Positions 33,393 to 45,800 of a DNA stretch of 64,000 bases are shown here, in pieces. Every line of letters begins with the position of its first letter. The first letter of the stretch is position 1. The position numbers and the translations under genes are program-made. The stretch is from Mesostigma viride (lineage: Eukaryota > Streptophyta > Mesostigmatophyceae > Mesostigmatales > Mesostigmataceae). A model generated the notes under the pieces. The model was not told where the DNA came from. It did not search any database and saw nothing but the letters and a program-made list of their open reading frames with translations. Where the stretch lies: positions 1 to 64,000 of the forward strand of contig RPFO01001311.1 of assembly GCA_009746045.1 (NCBI GenBank), written 5' to 3'.

Positions 33393-35095
33393 CCTCCCCT
33401 CCCCTCCCCTCCCCTCCCCTCCCCTCCCCTCCCCCTCCCCTCCCCTCCCCTCCCCTCCCCTCCCCTCCCCTCCCCTCCCCTCCCCTCCCCTCCCCTCCCT
33501 CCCCTCCCCTCCCCTCCCCTCCCTGATTTTCCACGTCCCCCCTCTTCCCCTTGCCCCAGATCACTCCCCACCTCCTTTGCCAGCCTTCCACTCACCTTGT
33601 TCGCCTCCTTCTTCTTCGTGGCCGTGTCCACGCTCTCGGGGGTCACAATGTTTTTCAGCTCAACGTCCAGCGTGTACCTGAACACAGGACGCGAGGGGCA
33701 GGGAGGGCAAGCCAATGGCAGCTTGGGCGGGGGTTAGGCTTTAGGCCAAGCGACAAGGGAATTGTAAGGGTGGCTTTATAAGGGGGAGCAGGAAAAAGGG
33801 GGCGGGGGGGGGGGGGGGGGGGGGGGGGGGGAAGGCCCACAGCCTGTTTGGGGTGCGACGAAGACATCAGATTCTTTAGATGCCACACATCAATGAGGCA
33901 TAATACCCATCAAAGCGGATTATTGGTCGAGCCAACACCCACGGGCCATTGGAAATCTCGAAAGAGTATCGCCTTGCCACACAGCTCTGGCCACCCATCC
34001 CATTTACTGGATAGTATACGCCCTGCCAGTGTCACAGTATAAAACCCAATGCAGCTTGCCAGGTAGACACCATCTACACAGCAGGTGGCAAGCTGCTTAG
34101 CCATGCAGCCGTTGAACACATCACACCAAAGTGACGAGATGAGACCAAGTGTTCATGGTTGCGGCCCTGCCAGAATGCTAGACTCGTCAGTCAAATATAT
34201 AGCTCTATTGCATAGAGATCACTATGAAGTTGACCGCAAGAAAATCTTAGTGGCCCAACTACACTGGTATCCATCCCTTGGGGTAGCAATCTGTGATGAA
34301 TGCTGGCGTGATTACATAGCGGCATGTTACACACCCCGTAACACACTAGATAGCCTACGTAACCGTGTGCCCTGCTGTACAAAAGCAGGCAGCACCACAC
34401 CATGGTCTGCCTTTGTTAGCGTAGCGTGATGAACATTCCGGAGCGTTCATCGAGGTCTGACCTGGTCGGCATAACGTGGGTGTAGTTGACAGTCTTGACG
34501 AATGTCTTAAGCCGGCAGCGCTTTGCAAGCTTCTTGGCAGGTAGCTTCTTAGACACCTGGGAGAACATAAGGAGGTCGCAACAAGAAACCGATGTGGTAA
34601 ATCTCCATTCTGACCGCAACCGATACTGTATGCAATCGACCGTGTACACGGCGTTCTCCGACCTGCGCGCGTATTCAGCAACAAACCCGTGAGGGGGGAA
34701 CGCTCCCCAGGACCTATAGCCTTCCAGACTACACTGCGACACCTTGTCAATCTGCACATACGCCTGTGCAAAATTTCCACAATCCTAGCATCAAATCTCA
34801 TGTCAATTAAATATTCCGTCTACGCTATGCGTCCCCGCGCACATAGATCAAAACAATCCTTCTTACAGGAACTATAATGGCTGTCATGCTTCTGCGCCTA
34901 CACTACTCCGCCTGCCTGGAATTCTCTGAACGCAGGTACCTTGCGGGGGTAAGAAGCGATGCCGGTCACGAGGGCATGACCATACGGCCGCTGAGAGGTA
35001 CCGTCATCAAAATTCTTTACAATGACTGCCTTACGGCCGGCGAACCGGCCGTTCAACAGCACCACAACCTTGCCGGGCTTAAGGAATTTCACCAT
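31978..35095 (-). CDS. RPL27: 60S ribosomal protein eL27, 4 exons
   Basis: Minus-strand exons 35095-34940, 34556-34462, 33677-33596 and 32052-31978 join through GT-AG introns to exactly 135 residues, the length of plant eL27. It is a structural protein of the large cytosolic ribosomal subunit. Exon 1 starts [20 protein letters not shown] in the context CAACAATGG and carries the KOW-like [14 protein letters not shown]. Exon 2 has [18 protein letters not shown]. Exon 3 has [14 protein letters not shown]. Exon 4 ends [15 protein letters not shown], the conserved eL27 C-terminus. Introns are 383, 784 and 1,543 bp; introns 2 and 3 carry long complementary homopolymers. An AATAAA-like word on the minus strand lies near 31796. 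The gene is head-to-head with the sugar transporter. Identification is firm. Confidence 0.97.
33360..33525 (-). repeat. C30 run and (CCCCT)n tract in eL27 intron 3
   Basis: Thirty C (33360-33389) are followed by about 27 CCCCT units with small interruptions. In the minus-strand transcript this reads (AGGGG)n then G30, a strong G-quadruplex former, ending about 70 nt downstream of exon 3. Confidence 0.93.
33804..33831 (-). repeat. G28 run in eL27 intron 2
   Basis: Twenty-eight G on the plus strand, so C28 in the eL27 transcript, about 130 nt upstream of exon 3. Confidence 0.9.
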
Positions 35096-36046
35096 TGTTG
35101 ACCTTCGCCGGCACTGAGAGAGGCCACAACAAGACGATGGTGGAAGTCTTATGCGCGGCTGGCCCTGCGGCTGCTGAGCATGCGCGTTAACTTAAGTGGG
35201 GGCGGTGCTCCCTGGCGTTAAGTTTAAGTTGAGAACAAGTTGTTCGTGAGAATGTTTTAAATTATTGCTCGGTAATGCAGGACTGTGGTATGTAAAAAAA
35301 AGTAAGTCCAAAGTAGTTGTTTGACTTTTGGCTCTCTCATGGGGGCAGAATATATGTAGCTTGTCCCTGTCTTTGCCTAAAGTTTACGAAATGTTTATTC
35401 CCGAGCCGATAAGTATCTTGCAGTCAGTTGTTGTTGGTGGTGTGACTTGTGTCCCACGCCGCGCATGCGCAGCAGAGAACTGCAGTCAGTACTCAGACCC
35501 TGCTGCCCATGTGCGGCGTGGGCAACAACAACAACAACAACGCCCTATGCCGGCTGCAGGCAGAAGTCGCCAGCACGGTGCTCAGAAAGAACAGGATACG
35601 TTGATGCTTGGTGAAGGATCAGTTCTGTTCTGTTCAGTTGAGTTGGATCCACGCCTTGGTGAAGGATGATCAGTCAGTCATAGCATTACCGAGTATGCAT
35701 TTTAGTATGGATTCGCGATCGCAATACTAGGGTAGTTAAGTAATAACTTCATATTCACGGGAAAATAAATAACTGCGTTGTGAAACCTTGTAACACAGAA
35801 GCCTGTGAAGTTGCGTGATTCCAGGACACCGGCCACGATCTAGGCACGATACGGTCTCGGGCCCGCAGCCCCTCGGGCCTAGAGGAACGCGCGCATGGCC
35901 CTCAGTCTGCCAAATTCCTGGTCCTGAGGTGTTGCCTCGAGTAGAAATGCAGCGCATTTCCACCGCTGCTGCACTTCACCTCACCGTCGTCGCCATTTGA
36001 ACACTTCTCGTCGCCATTTGAAAGCTGAAGCGACCCTTAAAGGCCG
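35096..36046. promoter_or_regulatory. Shared intergenic region between divergent eL27 and transporter genes
   Basis: About 950 bp separate the two start codons, so both promoters and 5' UTRs must lie here if the transcripts start nearby. I see no convincing TATA box. An (AAC)6 microsatellite sits near 35525. The last 60 bases before 36047 contain two copies of CGTCGCCATTTGA (near 35989 and 36009), of unknown role. Confidence 0.5.
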
Positions 36047-39000
36047 ATGACAAAGTCGCCTGAAGAGACGGAGCAAGCCGCATTGGAGGTTGCCGAGACT
36101 AGCGACCGGGCAGAGATGGCGCCCACGAATAGATTTTACCGAATGCTGCCCTTGAAAGTTAGAGATTACATTGAGTCCGACATATTTAAGATCTGCTGTT
36201 GCACAGCAGGCATTGTGGGATGCCTTATGTGTTACGGAGTTCTACAGGTGAGCAATGGTGATTGACATACTTCCAATGCGCAGAGCTTGGCTCGAAAATC
36301 TTGACATGCCCAGCACGCTTTTGCTTGCCCGGCATACCTCGATTTGCGTGATTTATTTGACAGACTTGCATGTGTTGTCCTTCGTTTCCGTCAGCGGCCG
36401 TAGGTACACAGCTGGCCTAGTGCTGGAATAGGTTGTTTTCAAAACGCAGTTGCATTTGCGATTTGATGTCGCTTCTTTTTGCATTGTAGTCGCTACTTGC
36501 CCACATGCCATCTAGTATGCTCTATGCCTGTTATTGCACACTGGTGTCGCCCATGCCAGGAGCGTATCATGACCCGTCCGTATGGTACGGAGGGGGCGAT
36601 GTTTAAATACTCCCTATTTCTGGTGCTGTGCAACCGCCTCTTCACGTGCGCGGTGGCCTTGTCAGTCTTGGTGGTACGTTCCCCGACGAACTTAACCGCA
36701 CATGTACGCCACCAGCACGTGTATCCTAGCTACTTTTAGCCATAGGGTAGGCGAGCACTGTGTTGACGATGCTGGCCAACTCCACGGTGGTGTTTTGCCG
36801 AGTTGCCTTACAATGGAGTGTTCAGGAAATGTTTTTAGTTTGGCACTACCTAGGTTGCATAGGATCGGCCCTGGAAGTGCATCGCCCTACCATACGTGTA
36901 CTGCTAGCTTTTTGGCTGTTATCATCCCAGTCTGTGTAGGTGGGTGCCGTGCCATCATGCCACTGGCATGATTTCATCGACAATCTTTACATCTGGCAGG
37001 TCAGCGCGGTGGGGGATGCGGATGGAGTGGGGGTGGCATCAGGGTCTGGCAGGAAGCAAGCAGGTGGCGCAACGTGCTCCCTTTTCCCATGTACTGAGGA
37101 GCGTGCGCGTGGATGCTGGCTAGCGGTCCTTGCAACAGGGTTGGCACCCCCCCATACTTGTCCTGTAGCTAAGGGAGACATGTTTGTGGGTTATCGCACA
37201 AACACCAATTATCAATAAAACCTTCAATGCCACCCACACAATTTATATGTTCAATTAAGCATGCTTTGATGGCGGGCGGGCGGGCGGGCGGGTGGGCAGG
37301 CGGACGGGATCACTCACTTGCTTGTGGCACTACCAGGCACCTGGTCGCAATGCTGGCATCTCAGGGGAAAGGTGCAGCCGTGGCAGTGGTGTCTCTCCCT
37401 GGCACCTGCATCATGGACCTGCCCATTTATTCTGTTCCTTGCGCCCATGCCGTGCTGCGCCTCTTCCTTTCCTTGGTCCCTCTTGCCATGACAAGCGCGC
37501 CAGCCATGCATGGACCCCTCATGAAACAAGCCATTGTGGAATGAGCCATGAAGCAAGCGCCATGCTTGCCCCCAATGCCTGCCACATGCCAGCAGATCGC
37601 ATTAGCGGACTTCCAGTAGCCACTATCTGCTCTGTAATGCCAGCAGGCCTTGAACTGCGATTGAACATCCATCCAGTGTGCTCGTCGGGCTGCCTCTGCC
37701 CTCTGATGCTGCCTCCACGGGATATGCCCATTAGAGCACGGCTGCGATTTCTTATGCTACAGTAGGCTGTCCGCCGCTTGTGTTGTCGCCCTCGTTTTTC
37801 ACCCTCCACGTTTTGGGCAGGTGTCAGACATGGGCGTGTGCCGCTGCTTGGTACTGATGACTGCCCCTCGCATTTTCCTGGCCCCCGCGACCATACCCCA
37901 TCCTCTGTTCTTTCCCCCACCTGTTGGCCATGTTCGGTGATGTCAATGTGCCCCCGCCCCACCCACCCACCCACCCACCCACCCACCCACCCACCCACCC
38001 ACCCACCACCCCTCGACCAACGCACATCCGAAACCAATCATGTTGCCCCCGCGCACCGCCAACCGACCACCACCAGGCGCGGCGCGGATCTGTTAAGCCC
38101 GTTGCCCCCGTGTACAAGTACGCGGCGGTGTCGCTGTCCAACGTGGCCGCAACCTACTGCCAGTACGAGGCGCTCAAATACGTGTCCTTCCCGGTGCAGA
38201 CGCTCGCCAAGTGCGCCAAGATGATCCCCGTCATGGTGAGGAAGGGCGCGCTATTTATAGCAGCCCTTGGTTTAGACGGGCCATCACACCAGCTTGCGCC
38301 ATGATGATCCCTTGGATGATTGGCGTAGCAACAGCCCGTGTGCGTGCAGACACCTGCAGCAGTGCATGTGACAGGGTGAAGTGACTGGGTAATCCTTTCC
38401 TCCCGCTGTCCCGTTTTATGCCTGCAAACCATGGGCCATGCCTGGAACCAGGACGTGTCCACGGATGGGGATATGATACCAGCATGTGCCCTAGCAGGAC
38501 ATTCGAACGTGGCCTCTCTGCATGCCACGATAGGCGAGAGTTACCGTGTCATGCCGTGCCGTCCCGATGGGCTTACAGTGTCCTACTCCGCCCCTGGCGC
38601 AGCCCTCTCCCTTGCAGCTCTCCCATGGACCTATCTACCTCTATGCCTCTATATCCCTGTCTGATGACGACCCAGCCCTTGCTTGCCACGATGCGTTGCC
38701 ACTGTGTTATGATCAATAATATTATCATTTTCTGTAGCATCGCTGGCAGGGGTATTATCTCGTGTGGTCATGGCCATGCACCGTTGCGCTCATGCTCTCA
38801 ACCCCTGCCTGCCCACTGCAACGGTGGCTGTGTGTGGCTGCTGGCTGACGTCACCCTTGCCCTCCTTTTCTACATCCCCCAGGTGTGGGGCACGCTCATC
38901 ATGCGCAAGAAGTATGGCCCCAAGGACTACATCGTCGCTGTCATCATCACGCTCGGATGCACCATCTTCCTGCTCACGGGGGTAAGGAAAAGGGGGGGGG

Positions 39001-42000
39001 GGGGGGGGGTGAGGAGAAAGAGCAGAGGAGTTGGGGGTGGGGTGGGGGGGTGCGGGTGGGGTTGAAGTGGTGCGAACCATCTTCATGGCCATGGGGGTAG
39101 GTGCCATGTTACCATGCCACATACCGCCATAAGGTAGGCCTCGTGTGTAGCTGTAGGGGCGCGCCACCGTTCTGTTGGCAAGGTGGTAAGTAGGGGTTGC
39201 AACTTGTTTTAATTGGAAAATGGTCAGGACATGGGGGGAGGTACCAAGGGAGGCGTGTGGTGATGCAGGCGCCAGCATGGATCGGCCATCCAACGCTAAA
39301 CCCTATGCAAACCTCTTAGCACCATGGCCGCTTGTTCATGCACCCGTGAGTTACCCAGGCATGGATCGGTACCTTCATTGTATCGCCATACTTTAGTCTT
39401 GGGGTGGCTGAACGCGCAACAGTGTGCCTCCTGGCGAGGCGTCACATGCCACGGCTCGCCCGTGCGCGTTGGTCCCCTGTGGTGGGCGTATGGTCCCGCC
39501 ACCCACACACGCATCCATGCACCCCCCTGCCCTCTTCAGCCCCACCCACCCACCACCACCCACCCACTCACATACACCACCACACAGATGCCCCCCCCTC
39601 CCCCCCCCCGCCCACACACACAATCACCATCACAATCGCTCCCACCACACACACACAATCACAACACAATCGATCCCACCACGCCACACACGCGTGCATG
39701 CAGGAGACCAAGTCGCGTGTGTCCGCGCACGACGTGTCGGTCTGGAGCGGCGTGTTTGGCATCATGCTCATGGGGGGCTACCTCGGGTAAGGAGAGGGGG
39801 TGGTATCCTGTGTAAGGAAGAGGGAAGTGTTTCAGGCAAGAAGGGAGGCGGTGACAGGGGTAGGCGAGGGGGTGGTACAGGGGTAAGAACGGGGATGTGG
39901 GTGGGTTTTGTGGTACTAACATCTGCGTCTGGATGGTTGGAATGCCTTAGCATGGTACTAATGTGTAGGGCTGCTGGGATACTGAATGGAGGCGGCTGGC
40001 ACTAGCGGACAGGTGGCAGTCAGCGGCGGGTGCTGCGGTTTCCCTCACGTATTGTTGCACGACAAGAGCGCACTCACATGGTGCCTGTGGAAGCCGTGCT
40101 GCTGCGAGTGAGTTGCCCCTTCATGCCCCCATTGTTATGTGTGCGTGACGTGCACGTGGATGCCTTGATGCCAACCGTGGCGTTTGGGGTCCTTTGGTGG
40201 CGGATGGTGACGTTTATTCGGGCCCGGTGGCGGGTGTTGGCGTTTGGTGGTGTTGCATGTGCCAGCTTTGACGGCTTCACGAGCACGTTCCAGGACAAGC
40301 TGTTCAAGGGCTACGACATGGAGGTGTTCAACCAGATCCTCTACGTGACCCTCTGCTCCTCGTTCATCAGCCTCGGATGTGAGTGCTGGCCTTGATGCTT
40401 AGCGATGGTGCTGGTGGATGTGATTGCTGGCCCACGTGGGCATAGCAATCGACCCGCCCCTCTAATAGCATACACACACACGCAGATGCACACACACACG
40501 CACATGCACACGCACATGCACACGCACATACACACGCACGTGCACACACACACACACACCGCACACGCACACGCACCTGCACACACGCACACACACAAAC
40601 GCGCACACACACTTATTTTGCCCTGACCCATTGCCCATCATGCTTATGTTGACCTGACCCACTGCCCGCCGTGCTTATTTTGACCTGACCCATTGCCCGC
40701 CGTGCTTATTTTGACCTGACCCATTGCCCGCTGTGCTTATTTTGACCTGACCCATTGCCCGCTGTGCCTATTTTGACCTGACCCAGTGCCCGCCGTGCTT
40801 ATTTTGACCTGACCCAGTGCCCGCCGTGCTTATTTTGACCTGACCCATTGCCCGCCGTGCTTATTTTGACCTGACCCATTGCCCGCCGTGCTTATTTTGA
40901 CCTGACCCATTGCCCGCCGTGCTTATTTTGACCTGACCCAGTGCCCGCCGTGCTTATTTTGACCTGACCCATTGCCCGCCGTGCTTATTTTGACCTGACC
41001 CAGTGCCCATCATGCTTGCCTCCTGCACGATGAACTCTCCCCCCCCCTATGCACCCTCCCCAGTCCTGATCAGCGCGGGCCAGCTGGGCGATGCGATCAA
41101 GTTTGTGATGGAGTACCCCGAGTGCCTCAACAGCGTCATGCTTCTCTCCGCAGTGAGTACAGCCATGCCCTTTCAACGCTCTTCTCCGCGGTGACTAGTC
41201 ATGTTATGAGCGGGGGAGATGTGGCTGCGCACCATGGTGGTATAGTGACGCTGCTATCTGTGCTGGCTGTGGTCAGGTATTTCGCTGCTCTCCGCGGTGA
41301 GTAGTAACAAACAGCAAGACGGACATGTATACTAACAGTTAGTGTGTTACAAGGTTTTGGCCAACGCCAGCTGGAGTAGGCCATTATGAAAAGCAGAAGT
41401 TGCCTCAGGAAAGTGTGGTCGTTCCATGGCCCGGCAGGGTTGCTGCCCGCTATGGAAGCAGCGCCTTCCTTTCATCATGTGCTGTGTTTTTGCGGCGCAA
41501 GGGATGGCCGGCGCGCGTGTGGGCCACCACCTCGGCAACAGATAGACTCGCCATTTGGGCATGTAATGGTCATGCCATGGGCACCTGTTCCTGCAAGCCC
41601 ACCCCAACATCTGCTCCCAGAACTCATAAGGGTAACTCATAAGGGTAACTCATAAGGGTAGGCACCCGCCGCACGGACTGGGGGCTTGCTTCTCGCAGAA
41701 CCCATCTTCACCATGCTTCCCTTGGCATGTCTCGCTGTGTGTGCGCCACCTGTCACACAACCCTGTGTCTGCCTGGGGATGGGTAGCTGGTCCCGCGGAT
41801 ACGCTCTCTGCCATGGATACGCTCTCTGCCATCGCCCCGCACGCTCCCTTGCGCTTTCACCCTCTTCTCCACACACCCTGGTCGTGCGATCCCTTCACCC
41901 TCCCTCCTGGTTCTGGCACTGGTAGCCGCCCCCCCTCCCTCTCTGCCCATGACCGCTCCCCTAACACACGCACACTGACCCCCCACCCCCAACCCCCCCA

Positions 42001-44477
42001 CCCACCACGCACGCTACAGGCGGCGACGCTGGGCCAGATGTTCATCTCGTACACCATCCGCACGTATGGGGCGCTCGTGTTTGCGACCATCATGACCACG
42101 CGCCAGGTGGGTGGGCACGGCCGTGGGTGGCAAAGCACCAGTCTAGTGGGCGACACGGTTCGTGACAAAGCGCCAGGGGGCCACAACGCGCAGCAATGCA
42201 AACAGACTGTGGAGTGAGAGGTCAAGTAGAGGCTGCTAGCGGCCGCACACGTGGGGATTACCGTGCATGGTGCCATAGGCAGGCTGCCAGGCAAGCAGGC
42301 AGGCAGCCAGCAAGCCAGCCAAGCAGGCAGACCGGCAGGCAGGCAGGCACGCGTGGAATGCCAGTCTGATTGTGTATGGGTGGATGGTTCCCACTGCCGC
42401 TGCCTTTCCCCTGCAAGTCTTGTTTTCAACCCGGATGTCGTAGACGGAGGCTTGGGAGCACCTTGTCAAGAGTTGCATGTGTCGGGCCATTCCTCCCTAG
42501 CTCGGTTGATTTCCCATTACGAATAAGAGGTGGCTGTGCACAGCCCCGTGGCCATCCTTACTGACTGCCGCTATTTCACGGCTACCCTGCTTGGATCGCG
42601 GTGTAACCTCCCTCCTCCCCCTACTCGCCTCCCTCTGCCCCTCTGCAGTTCCTGAGCATCCTCTTGTCCTGCATTCTCTTCGGTCACCCGCTCTCCATCG
42701 GCCAGTGGTTTGGAACGGTACGTTTGTTGTATTCCCCTCCTTCCGTGTTTCCTTGCCTCTCTCCTTCCCTTGCTCTCTAAGGCACCACGTGTTCATCGCC
42801 CCATGGACCTGCCCATGTCTCGCCCACACCCACCTGGTTTAGGAGCCGTGGGGGGGGGGCATGCCATGGGCCTTCTGTCTTCTTGTGAAAAAAACGTGCC
42901 CTGGCGGAATGACGGCACGGCAGCGGGGTCACTCCTGGGAGATGGGCCGCCCGGGCGCAGGACAATGGCCGGCCTGACAAGCTCGCGAGTGGATCTGACC
43001 AGCGAAGCACACCCCAAGGACAGCAGAGCCAGAGTCCCAGGAGGTTCTTGTTCGGAAGGAGCCTTCTAGAGACGGAGCCTTGGTATCCCCCTATGTTCGC
43101 ATCCACTGATCCCGCCCACCCTTTCTGCTGCGTGAACACGTGGGATGGCCCACCTCCTTGTGTGTGTCGGTGGCCACGTGGTGTCGTGGTCGCATGGTCT
43201 GGTCATGCTCGCGCATGCCACCCGGACACAGACGGTGCGCGCTCCTGTCTATTGGGGGATTCATGGTGCATGTGGGGGTGCGGCCTCCTTGGGCGCACAA
43301 GGGCGTGCCTGCCTGACCACCCCTTGGGTGCTTTCTTTCCCCCGTAAAAAATGGGGGGCAGCAGACCACAAGTGGTGGTGATTTGCTGGTGCTGGCTATT
43401 GACCGTTGGCTTGGGATGGGCAGCATTATCCTCTTCCTCCCTCGCCCCCTCCCTTCCAAGTGGCTGGCCCTGTTTGGACCTTACCATGTTGCTCCCTCCT
43501 CGCGCCCCACTCGTTTGATCCCTGTTGGCCGTGTGGGTTGAATCTGCGGCTATACGGCAAGGCGCACCCTGGGTGGAAGAGGGGCTGCCCTCGGTTTCTG
43601 GCTGAAGTGATGGGGGCTTTGCAAGGGGCTGGGGATTGGGAAAGGTTGTCGGGCCCAACCAACCATGTGGCTCACGTGGTGGGTGTTGTTCTGGCATCCG
43701 GTTTTCCTGGGATCTGTTGCAGTTAAGTGGCTTCTCTCTGCCCATGCTTACTGTATGATGGATGCTATAATGACTCCCCGCACCCTTTCCGATGGCCGTG
43801 TTTATGATGAGATTTGCCTGCTGGTGGGTTGTATTGCTGAAGGCTGTGATGTTCGGTTCGGGTAGGTACTGCCATGCATAGGATAGTCTTCTGGTATGTG
43901 CCATGACTGGGCCAGCATGTTTCGGTATCTCCAAACGAAATCTTTTCATGTTTGTACCTTGTTTTTTTTTTTTCACCTTTTTTGAACCCCATCTTGCTGT
44001 GTGCAGCTGTGGGTGCGCCACACCCGGTTTTCCTGTAGACTTGCAGACCCATGCAATTCTGTGCCAGTGCCCCACCCAAAAACCACCCCACCCACAAACC
44101 ACCCCGACCACAATCTGCCCCACCCAAAAACCACCCCACCCCACCCACAAACCACCCCACCTTAAAACCACCCCACCCACAATCTGCCCCACCCACAAAC
44201 CACCCCACCCACAATCTGCCCCACCCACAAACCACCCCACCCACAAACCACCCCACCCACAAACCACCCCACCCACAAACCACCCACAAACACTCACCTG
44301 CAGGGCCTCGTGTTCGGCCCGCTCTACTACAAGACGCTGGCATCGCGCAAGGGCCACAGCAAGGACAAGGAGTCGGCCAAGGACAAGGCGCCAGGTGTCG
44401 AGGACGGAAAGGACGTGGAGGGGGCGGATGAGACGTCCAAGCTGCTGGCACCGCCATCACCCACGCGGAAGGATTGA
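36047..44477 (+). CDS. Nucleotide-sugar transporter, UAA/SLC35B family (UTr2-like), 10 exons
   Basis: Exons 36047-36247, 36560-36673, 38077-38235, 38883-38981, 39704-39786, 40266-40378, 41064-41152, 42020-42106, 42649-42717 and 44304-44477 join in frame through GT-AG introns to 395 residues. The family comprises multi-pass antiporters that bring nucleotide-sugars or PAPS into the ER or Golgi. Signatures in order: [13 protein letters not shown] (exons 1-2), [67 protein letters not shown] (exons 5-6), [37 protein letters not shown]. The C-terminal tail is Lys/Asp/Glu-rich ([14 protein letters not shown]), probably cytosolic. It matches plant UTr2-type UDP-galactose transporters most closely as I know them; PAPS is an alternative substrate. 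AATAAA lies at 44821. Confidence 0.95.
37958..38006. repeat. (CCCA)n in transporter intron 2
   Basis: About twelve CCCA units lie 70 bp before the exon 3 acceptor, forming part of a pyrimidine-rich acceptor region. Confidence 0.85.
40470..40612. repeat. (CA)n / CACACGCACATG tract in transporter intron 6
   Basis: CA-rich microsatellite with recurring GCACATGCACAC words. Confidence 0.9.
40618..41012. repeat. 31-bp minisatellite in transporter intron 6
   Basis: About 12.5 copies of a 31-bp unit built on TTATTTTGACCTGACCCA and TGCCCGCCGTGC. Central copies are nearly identical; the variant words CCCACTG and CCCAGTG alternate with CCCATTG. Confidence 0.93.
44065..44297. repeat. ACCCCACCCACAAACC minisatellite at the end of transporter intron 9
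   Basis: CCCACCCACAAACCAC-type units run to within about 10 bp of the exon 10 acceptor at 44304. They leave a C/A-rich rather than T-rich acceptor tract. Confidence 0.85.
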
Positions 44478-44820
44478 GCGGTGGACAAGTTCGCTGCACA
44501 TCCCTTGTACATGTGCGCGCATGGATTAAGGCGCCGCATGCCTTACTGCGGGGTGCTAGCATACTAGGGTACATGAGAGGATACAGACGTTTTTGTGCTT
44601 TTTGAAATAAGGTGAGGTAAAGTACTCTGCGCATGCCCTGGTGCATGAGCGCGAGTTCTTCCATGAAATGGAGCTTCCATGAAAAGGAGTTTCCATGGTC
44701 CTTTGGTAGTGTTTGGCACTGGGACAGATGGAGAAGAGTGCCCTGCCCGCAATGGAACGCCATGTTCAAAAGGTCCTGGCAGTTTTGGCTGGACCGCTGT
44801 AATTGTATAGGGGCACACTT

Positions 44821-44826
44821 AATAAA
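44821..44826 (+). terminator. Candidate polyadenylation signal of the transporter gene
   Basis: AATAAA lies 345 nt after the stop codon. It is the first full match I noticed downstream; green algae often use TGTAA instead, so this is tentative. Confidence 0.35.
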
Positions 44827-44974
44827 TTAAAATAATGGGGCATAATTTGGGTAATGTGGCCAACGGTTTTGTTGCCATGTTAGGAATACCTTGTTTGCCG
44901 ACTTATGGACGGGCCACAAAGCCGCAAGCTGTATACCGAGCTGTATACCATCGAGCCGTGGACGAGGTAGCCAT

Positions 44975-45169
44975 ATAAAAAAATTAAAATTAAATTATAA
45001 CATGCCTCCGTTGGGAGATCATATAGCACATATTCCTTGATGGATGGGTGGAGTGGAGGAAGCCGCGTAATCGAACGAACCTAACTCTAAGCTATCTAGT
45101 CTAGAAAATCCTAACGACACTACTCATCAAAATGCCTCCTCCTCTTGGGGGGAGGTGGCTTGCCCACAG
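44975..45169 (-). mobile_element. LINE D, very short copy
   Basis: GAGGTAGCCAT flanks it (44964-44974 and 45170-45180). Its 195 bp hold only the last ORF2 codons, the 3' UTR hairpin (CTCCCAACGGAGG on the minus strand) and an A/T tail. It inserted into the 5' leader of an ORF1-only element. Confidence 0.9.
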
Positions 45170-45180
45170 GAGGTAGCCAT

Positions 45181-45480
45181 GGCTGACTGCGGAGCTCATA
45201 ACTTTCACATTTGGGCACCAAATTCCGCCGTGAATATCACAATTGCTTCGTCTTTCTAAGACGCACACGCTGATATATTTTCTAAGCAAGTTCTAAGTAA
45301 GTACTGTATGCAATATCATGACGAGCAAACAAACCTCGACGCAGCGCAGCTTAGCGGCAGCACTGAGCCCTGAAGCTACGCATGCATGAAGCTACACCTA
45401 GAGTTCCGCCGCCCGGCCTGGAAGGCAGCAATACCACTAGTTCCGACGCCTGGCCTGGAAGGCAGCAGAGTCACGTCCGT
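45181..45480 (+). pseudogene. 5' fragment of an ORF1-only retroposon (J)
   Basis: This leader and ORF1 start match the start of element F in the opposite orientation (48020-48160). The ATG near 45318 opens MTSKQTSTQRSLAAALS, compared with MSKRLSTQRSLAAALS in F. A 37-bp tandem duplication (CGGCCTGGAAGGCAGC words) lies at 45404-45470. The 3' part is missing, replaced by SINE-like sequence at 45485. Confidence 0.75.
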
Positions 45481-45484
45481 GATC

Positions 45485-45800
45485 ATTTACACGTGATCAT
45501 AGACACGTGTGTAGTACTCCTACACACAGATCTCGAGTGATTTATCTAGTACCAAATCCGAAAGGCTTGCATCACTCCCCGGACAGGAGAACTTTTGCGG
45601 ATGACTGTAGGTGTAAGTTGGCGATGCCATGGTAACCGGAGACGTCCGTCCTATAGTCAGCAAAATTGGTGCGAGAGGTCCCCAGTTCGATTCCGGTCGG
45701 ATTCATTTGCAGATCGCGTTTTCCGCGTTTTCCGCGGCCCGGCACTGAACGCAAAGGTTTTCACCTTTGCGGAGTGTCTGATCAGAATTTACGCCAGTGC
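45485..45800 (+). mobile_element. SINE-like repeat, tRNA-related
   Basis: Inverse-orientation copy of the repeat at 27969-28260, sharing the ACACGTGTGTAGTACTCC leader, CTATAGTCAGCAAAATTGG, the B-box-like AGTTCGATTCC (45684-45694) and the CACCTTTGCGG end. Copies agree closely outside a few substitutions. Polymerase III origin is inferred from the box-like words only. Confidence 0.7.

Noticed and set aside
36674-38076. Possible missed exon in transporter intron 2
   Set aside because: Exons 2 and 3 join in phase and match the family without a gap, so no exon is needed.
43203-44769. Large minus-strand ORFs (334-384 codons) opposite transporter exon 10
   Set aside because: Antisense to the CCCACAAACC minisatellite and the transporter exon; Gly/Trp-repeat composition, no domain.
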